Below are positions 58,396-64,000 of a stretch of 64,000 bases of DNA, one piece after another. Source of the DNA: Carallia brachiata. Its lineage: Eukaryota; Streptophyta; Magnoliopsida; Malpighiales; Rhizophoraceae. The notes beneath the pieces are model-generated. The model did not search any database. It was not told where the DNA came from and was given only the letters and a program-made list of their open reading frames with translations. Position 1 is the first letter of the stretch; every line of letters begins with the position of its first letter. The position numbers and the translations under genes are program-made. The DNA is taken from contig JADCRB010000027.1 in the NCBI GenBank assembly GCA_021464245.1, positions 543,987 to 607,986 of the forward strand. The letters run 5' to 3'.

Positions 58396-59111
58396 CGCAA
58401 TTTTGGGTCAAGTCCAGGCATTTCTTTGTAACTCCATGCGAACACGTCCCTGTATTGACTTAATACCTGAACATATTCTTGCTCTTCTTCTGCAGTAAGT
58501 AAAGCACTTACAAATGTAGGTCGAGGATCTTCCGGAGAGCCAAGATTGACCTCCTTGAGTTCATCAACAGTTGCTTGGCCACCATCTTCAAGTTCCGGGG
58601 GAGCCTCCTTCACTTCACCATCTGATGAGTCGGACTCAGCCTCCTCGCTAATTGTGACATGAAATGCAGAACCTCTGACTTCACCTTCTTTGTTTGACTG
58701 GATAAGCCTGTCTTGTTTGGTGGTGGTGTGATGGCACGTGCATCAGCTGCTCGGCTTCGGCTCTTTAGCGTGATCCGCACAGGTGACTTCTCCTGATAGC
58801 CTAAGCCAGGTCGGGACTGTGATGTTTGAGAAGGCGCCATGTGTGGACGGCAGCGTACCCATTGTGCTCGGGTTTGAGAAGTCATAGCCCGCCTTTGCCA
58901 AAAGCTTGTATGCATTAGGATCAAATCCTTCATGTGTTCTTCTTTCTGGAAGTGAGCCGCCTTCGACTGCCCCCGTGTGTGGTTTGACGAAGCCTTTTAA
59001 TGGTTTTGAGACAAAACCGGCTCAATCTTTGGTATCGGCAGAGTGTAAGTCTCCTTCAGGTTGTGCAGCTCCTTTGTTTTGGGTTGGCTATGACCTTGCT
59101 CCTGTTTAAGA

Positions 59112-59750
59112 TCAATACAATAAGAGAAAGGGGGTTGACCTTCTGAGCGTCGTGACTTCGGCACATAGCGTAGGACTGGAGTGGAGCTTGAAGATGCAAC
59201 ATCCTTCGGACGAGTTCAGCAGGCTGTGGCAGCTTTTCTTGTTGGAGCCTGGGTTGGGCATTGGCAGGTTCTTCGACAGCTTTTCCCTTTTTGTGGATGC
59301 CCCCAGTCCAAGTAGCTTTTGATGGAATGATCTCCGGATTGTGTCTGTGGTGTAGAAGACTGCATCCGCCAAATGTGATTCAGCATCATCGAACGGCTTT
59401 AAGTCAGCATTGACCTTTTGAACGCCACCATTGTAGTACTTGAAGCACTGATGCAGGCTTGAGAGCACAACTCCATTTCCATGAATCCACGGTCGTCCTA
59501 GCAACATCTTATATGTGGTACGTGCATCAATCACGTGAAATAGAGTGCTAGAAGTGAGATTACCGATAGTTAGCTCCAAGCGAATCATCCCAATTGCTTT
59601 CTGTCCTCCTTGATTAAAGCCATGAATCATCAAGCGGCTGTCTGATAATTCATCAATGCCGATGCCGAGCTCCTTTATGGTGGATTTTGGGATAATATTG
59701 ACTGCTGAGCCATCGTCGATCAGAATACGTCGGACCTTCTGTTCTTTCAC
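59112..59750 (-). CDS. Copy B aspartic protease region
   Basis: Residues 10-18 carry the retropepsin-like active site IDDGSAVNI, and TTYKMLLGRPWIHGNG is the second conserved block. The frame is disrupted further downstream, around 59340, relative to copy A. Confidence 0.8.
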   Translation of the reverse strand: MKEQKVRRILIDDGSAVNIIPKSTIKELGIGIDELSDSRLMIHGFNQGGQKAIGMIRLELTIGNLTSSTLFHVIDARTTYKMLLGRPWIHGNGVVLSSLHQCFKYYNGGVQKVNADLKPFDDAESHLADAVFYTTDTIRRSFHQKLLGLGASTKREKLSKNLPMPNPGSNKKSCHSLLNSSEGCCIFKLHSSPTLCAEVTTLRRSTPFLLLY

Positions 59751-60059
59751 ATAGCCTGATACATACAGCGGCCGATTGTGGGGTTTGGACCCCAGCAGGA
59801 GATCCTCATCTGAAAATGAGATAGCAGAGTAACATCCGACGTGATTTTGGCCGTCTGTTGCTCCGCTGAGTTAATCATTTGATGGCAGATTCAGCTGAGG
59901 TCTGGAGAGTATTGCTGACTTGATTTTGCCACACTTCTGTTGATTGCAAAGCTATAAACAGCTGAGGGTTAGCGAGAAGGGTTTGGAGAGCTTCATATAC
60001 CTTCTCCGTTGTCGACTTTTTGTTGTCGAGCGGCTCCTCCTTACGGTGTGTCACCTCTT

Positions 60060-61747
60060 CTGATGGTTTTGAAGTGATGGTGGTCTGGTTTGCGAGTTAT
60101 GCCTTCCTGGTCCAGAATGATTTTATTCTGGCTTTTGAGCTTCATGATTAGCTCCTTCAGGACGAAACACTTCTCGGTTGGATGACTTACTATCCGGTGA
60201 TATTTGCAGAATCTGGATCGCTGACTCGATCCTTTTCATTCGGCCGCTTGCACTCTGGGAGTTCGATCAGCTTCGCCTCCAAGAGTTGTTCAAGAATGTC
60301 GGGGACGTCTGAGTCGGGGAATGGATACTGCTTCTGCTCCAACTCTCGCAATGTCACCTTCCGCCTTTCCTGTTGTTTTGGCTGAGTTATTTGGGTCGGA
60401 GGATTTACCTTAGCTTTGCGCCCACTTTTACTGGTGCGGCTTCAACAGTCATCACTTCTTTCCTTTTCCGGAGCTGTTGGGTTTCTTAATCTCCCTTCTG
60501 CCCCCTTGCTGGTCCAACTGGATGGGAACCGTGCCTCCGGAAGTCTGGATGCTTATCTCCATATCATGTGCGCGGGTCGCCAGTTCTTCGAAAGTTCGGG
60601 GTTTGACACCCTGCAGGATGTATAACAGCTCCCAATGCATTCCCTGGATGCACATCTCACGGCAGAAGTCTCCGTCAGGCGATCTTTGCAGTCCAAGCTG
60701 AGGGCACGCCATCTGTTGATGTATTCGACAACGGGCTCTCCTTTCCTTTGTTTGGTGCTGGTAAGCTCCATCATACTTACCGTCCTTCGAGTGCTGAAAA
60801 ATCTGTTGAGGAACTCTCGTTGTAGCTGTTCCCAACTGTCGATCGATTCTGGTTCAAGATTTATGAACCAGGTGAAAGCGGTCTCCCTGAGTGAACGAAC
60901 AAACTGCTTCACCAAGAGATCTCCATAAGTCCCTGCGTTGTTGCAGGTTTCAACGAAGTGGGCGATGTGCTGTTTGGGATCGCCTCGTCCGTCGAATTGT
61001 TGAAATTTGGGCGGCTGGTAGCCCAAGGGCATGTTGAGACTTTCGATCCGTCTGGTGTACGGTTTGACGTACATCTGTGATCCTTGGAAGGATGTAGCTT
61101 GTTGCAGTCGGATCGTATTGGCTATCATTTCCTGCAATTGTTGAACAGATAGCGAAGCTAGAATTTGAGGGTGGCAGCTGTGTAGAACTACCTGGTCGCT
61201 TTTCTGCAGGGAAGACGTCGGCTGGTGTGGCTTCTGGAGTGAAACCGGGTGGATATGGTTGCTCCTCGCGGATTTCGGGATCAACTTGGATCGGGGCTTT
61301 TCCTTTGAGAGCGGCGATCTGTTGATCTTTTTCCTCCACGACTCTGATCAGCTGCAAAATTTTGTTCTCCAATTCTGAAATCTTTCCTCTGTGCTGGTTG
61401 TGTTGGTCATCATGACGGCAACAGATGAGGCTCCGGGAAAGACTGGGGGAGAAAACTCTTCTGATTCTTCTGTGTGAGTGGATTTGTTGAGCAGGCTTCG
61501 TCGTGTTGCCCCCGACTTCGATCGGGGTGGGTGATCGACTCCTCCATGCGGCAAGAGAGTCAGGGGAGAGATCCTGTTGTGCGAGCTGTGGACTCTCCAT
61601 TTCGACATTTTGTCGGGTTTGGACGGCAAGAAATTGTGTCCGTCCCCGGGTTTCTGGACCTGCGTACCCAGGTAGGGTAGTTGATGCAGGCAATGGAGCC
61701 GTTGCCTTCTTTTTTGTGGCAGCAGTTGTACTCCTTTTCGGTGCCAT
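60060..61747 (-). pseudogene. Copy B gag (capsid and zinc knuckle), frameshifted
   Basis: The frame starts at 61747 (MAPKRSTTAATKKK), includes a coiled-coil-like segment (KISELENKILQLIRVVEEKD), then shifts into 61284-60553. That part holds the retrotransposon gag core (LKFQQFDGRGDP-like start, REFLNRFFSTRRTVSMMEL, VEYINRWRALSLDCKDRL). Further shifts lead to 60835-60452 and to the knuckle region near 60200-60300. A full-length polyprotein is not encoded as written. Confidence 0.8.
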
Positions 61748-61768
61748 TTGATGCTGAACACCTGTAAA

Positions 61769-61769
<1 letters not shown>

Positions 61770-61799
<30 letters not shown>

Positions 61800-61910
61800 T
61801 ACTTTTTTACTTTTTACTTTTACTTTTTACTTTTACTTTTTTTTTTACTTTTTTTTTACTTTTACTTTTTTTTTTACTTTTTTTTTACTTTTTTTTTTTT
61901 TTTTTTTCTC
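61770..61910 (-). repeat. Simple repeat in the copy B leader
   Basis: On the plus strand ttttactttttac units are iterated; on the element strand this is (GTAAAAA)n. It lies between the putative PBS and the gag start codon. Confidence 0.85.
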
Positions 61911-61968
61911 TCGGCTCCCCTTTTACCTTTTTTTTTTTTTTAAGGAACAAGAGATGGGAGGTGAAGAT

Positions 61969-61986
61969 GTCCCACCGAGCGTGCCA
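61969..61986 (-). other. Putative primer-binding site of copy B
   Basis: TGGCACGCTCGGTGGGAC on the minus strand, six bases after the LTR end, begins with TGG as expected for pairing with a tRNA 3' CCA. I could not assign the tRNA. Confidence 0.5.
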
Positions 61987-61992
61987 AAAATT

Positions 61993-63043
61993 TGTAAAGC
62001 GTAAATTTCGAGTCTAAAACAATTAAACTCGAAAATACAAAAATAAATTACAAATAAAAATTGTAAAAAAAGAAAATTTTTGGGGTCGATCTCCGTAGAT
62101 CCTCCGATTAGTGTTCCTTTTTTGACTCCGTCAAGGGCTGCACGAGCTTGATCTTGACAGAAATAATTTCCACGCTTTTTCTTGAACTGGAGACTGAAAC
62201 TGATCTGATTTGGACGTTTTGACTACGTTAGAACCAGAGACTGATCTGAGATCTGCTTAATTTCACCGAGGGTCGAAGGACTTGTTCTCGGATGAGCTGC
62301 CTGGATTTTGCTGAGGGCCGTATGAGGCTTAATCCCAGCCGGATTTGTAGTAATTTGATATTTTAGATCTATATTCTCAGAAATTCAGATCTAGAGCGAT
62401 CCAAGAATATAAATTAAAAATAACTTTAGAAATGGAAACAGCAAATTTTTTGGGCCTTACCCCTGAAATATCTCTCAAAAGGAGTTAGGAGAGTATACTG
62501 CAGAGTAAAAGCACGTAAGAAAAGGAGAAATTTTCTTGAGAGATTTTCAAAATTTTCTTTTTCTCTCAAATTCTCTGAATTTTTCTGTTTACAGATTTGC
62601 TGAATCTTTTCAGAAAGGATGTACCCAACGTACAAAAATGTGAGAGAAAAGTGGTAATACAAAAGAAATTAAATGTTTTGCAATTCTCTGGAATTGCTTC
62701 TTCTTGTTTTTTTTTACTCGATGCCATTGCAAGATCCTGGATCAATCTATTTATAGGCTAAGGGAATTTACTATTCCACCTAACTTAGCCAGCCAATCTT
62801 GAAGAAAATGTAGCAGGTGCATGGATTTGCCATCCAATTTTGAAAATGCACAAGTCTGCCAGCCAAGTTTGAAGGAGATGTAGCAGGTGCATGGATTTGC
62901 CATCCAATTTTGAAAATGCACAAGTCTGCCAGCCAAGTTTGAAGAAAATGCATGGATGTTATCAACCAAATTTGAAGATGTCATGCAGCACGTGGGTTTA
63001 CTTTTGAACCCTTTTTTTTTTTTTTTTTTTTTAATTGTTTACA
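61993..63043 (-). repeat. 5' LTR of copy B
   Basis: A 1,051-bp LTR with the same termini as the left LTR. It carries a 70-bp tandem duplication (62811-62880 and 62881-62950) present only once in the left LTR, plus many small indels. A G-box CACGTG is at 62989-62994. Confidence 0.93.
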
Positions 63044-63048
63044 GCAAC
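63044..63048. other. Target-site duplication of copy B, right
   Basis: GCAAC, identical to 52306-52310. Confidence 0.92.
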
Positions 63049-64000
63049 TACTTCTCATGAAATTGCCCAGAAAAGTGGAGAAAGAAGGGCTTTTTGACAC
63101 CTTTTTACTAAATTATCAATATGCCCCTTTCTGATATTCATAAAAAAAAATATTTTTAATTTGATTGATTTTTTTTTTTATCGTTCTCAAGTAAGGAAGA
63201 ACGTTGGCATAGTAAATAGTAATGAACTTCCATCACACAACGGTGGCCAAACCGAATTCTTTGCAAAGTAAATAGAAAACTCATGTCGTGTTATCATTGC
63301 TGCCTACAGAATAGTTGGTGATAACTATGAATTAATGGTTTTTTTATTTTTTATTTTTTTATTTTTTTTTACAGAGCAAGTTCAAATTAATATATCAAAA
63401 AGCATGACAGTCAAAATAAGAGTCTCGTCTGTACAACTAATCACCACATATCAAATAACACACTTCCTCCCTATGCTTCTTTATTCCCAGTACAAAAATG
63501 TGTCATAACAGAGAACAAACAAGCAGAATAATCTTAAGAGTGTGTTTGGGAGGAGAGAATCCATACAGAGAAAATAGAATTAGGGTGGATTGATTACATT
63601 GCTCGTGTTTAGAAAGGAAAGGAGAAGGAAAAAAAGGGATGGGGCCATCCTTGGCCCCCACCAAAAGGCATTTTCCCCAAAAATGGGTAGAATGCAGTGG
63701 AAAGGGCGGCTGGCAAAAGCTAGTATCAAAACTAATGGCCACAAGTTGATCAATATCCATACAAAGATAGGAGCCACTGTCCCAACCAAAAACTCAATAA
63801 ACCTCTGATAAAAAATCAGACTTGGTAGCCATGCAAAAGTGGACCACAACACTCAATTAATTCTCAGCATAATAGCCACAAGGACTAGCTAGTATTATTT
63901 TCTGAATTAATACGTTAAAACATTTTTTTTTTAATTTATAGCCACTCTGTATAGCTTATCTACCTAAAAATCATTCCATGCTAAGGCTCCATTACAACAA
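63049..64000. other. Right-hand flank, no gene identified
   Basis: The first ~120 bp resemble the stretch at about 46830-46940, so copy B sits inside a dispersed repeat. Open frames on the minus strand at 63503-63852 are hydrophobic but show no family that I recognise. They may be part of a 3' UTR or terminal exon of a gene to the right. Confidence 0.4.

Larger units (their letters stand above)
52311..63043 (-). mobile_element. Ty3/gypsy (Tat-type) LTR retrotransposon, copy B, structurally complete
   Basis: The 10,733-bp element on the minus strand is bounded by two LTRs and a GCAAC duplication. Order from right to left: 5' LTR, putative PBS, leader with A-rich (AAAAAGT)n repeats, gag, zinc knuckle, protease, RT, RNase H, archaeal-type RNase H, integrase, poly(A), WOX-like region, short tandem repeats, poly(A), unknown ORF, PPT and 3' LTR. 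Gag and pol are broken by several single-base shifts, so it is probably not autonomous as written. It lies in opposite orientation to copy A. Confidence 0.95.

Noticed and set aside
63503..63852. Overlapping hydrophobic frames on the minus strand
   Set aside because: They are open in two overlapping frames and match no family that I know. They may be 3' UTR of a gene beyond the window.

Overview
The window is plant nuclear DNA, most likely from a woody eudicot. It has AT-rich intergenic DNA, GT-AG introns, a chloroplast-targeted SufB, an RBP45-type RNA-binding protein, a plant-type ASPM homologue, a CYP716-like P450 and large Ty3/gypsy elements. No species can be named safely from the sequence alone.

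Layout from left to right. Positions 1-4700 are AT-rich, with two weak exon-like stretches at most. SUFB (minus strand, two exons) spans 4734-7430. A 365-bp unit repeated three times lies at 9240-10332. An AT-hook protein gene (MNM1-like, plus strand) has its coding exon at 15128-16534 and probably a 5'-UTR exon near 11.4 kb; its long UTR intron holds SINE and LINE relics. An RBP45-like gene (minus, six exons) runs 18145-21979 and is divergent from a single-exon MYND zinc-finger gene (plus, 24272-26170). An ASPM homologue (minus, twenty exons) fills 27675-37349, with a hAT-like MITE in one intron and an apparent 1-nt frameshift in exon 18.

The right half is dominated by two copies of one Ty3/gypsy family of the Tat type (dual RNase H). 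Copy A (plus, 37847-46234) is cut at its 5' side by a single N. Copy B (minus, 52311-63043) is structurally complete, with two LTRs and a 5-bp target duplication (GCAAC). They face each other across a damaged CYP716-like P450 gene (48727-52026).

The most interesting system is in the element's 3' region. Between integrase and the 3' LTR both copies carry a WUSCHEL-related (WOX) homeodomain reading frame ending in an EAR-like repression motif, then a second unknown reading frame. Each reading frame has its own upstream TATA box and each module is set off by a poly(A) tract. This looks like capture of a developmental transcription factor by a retrotransposon. In copy A the WOX frame is intact (207 aa); in copy B it is frameshifted but the homeodomain text is largely retained. 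The U3 of copy A also carries three successive perfect or near-perfect hairpins just before its TATA box, which copy B lacks.

Caution: many disruptions (P450 exon 3, ASPM exon 18, the pol genes) are single-base changes in short repeats or homopolymers, so sequencing or assembly error is a real alternative to decay.
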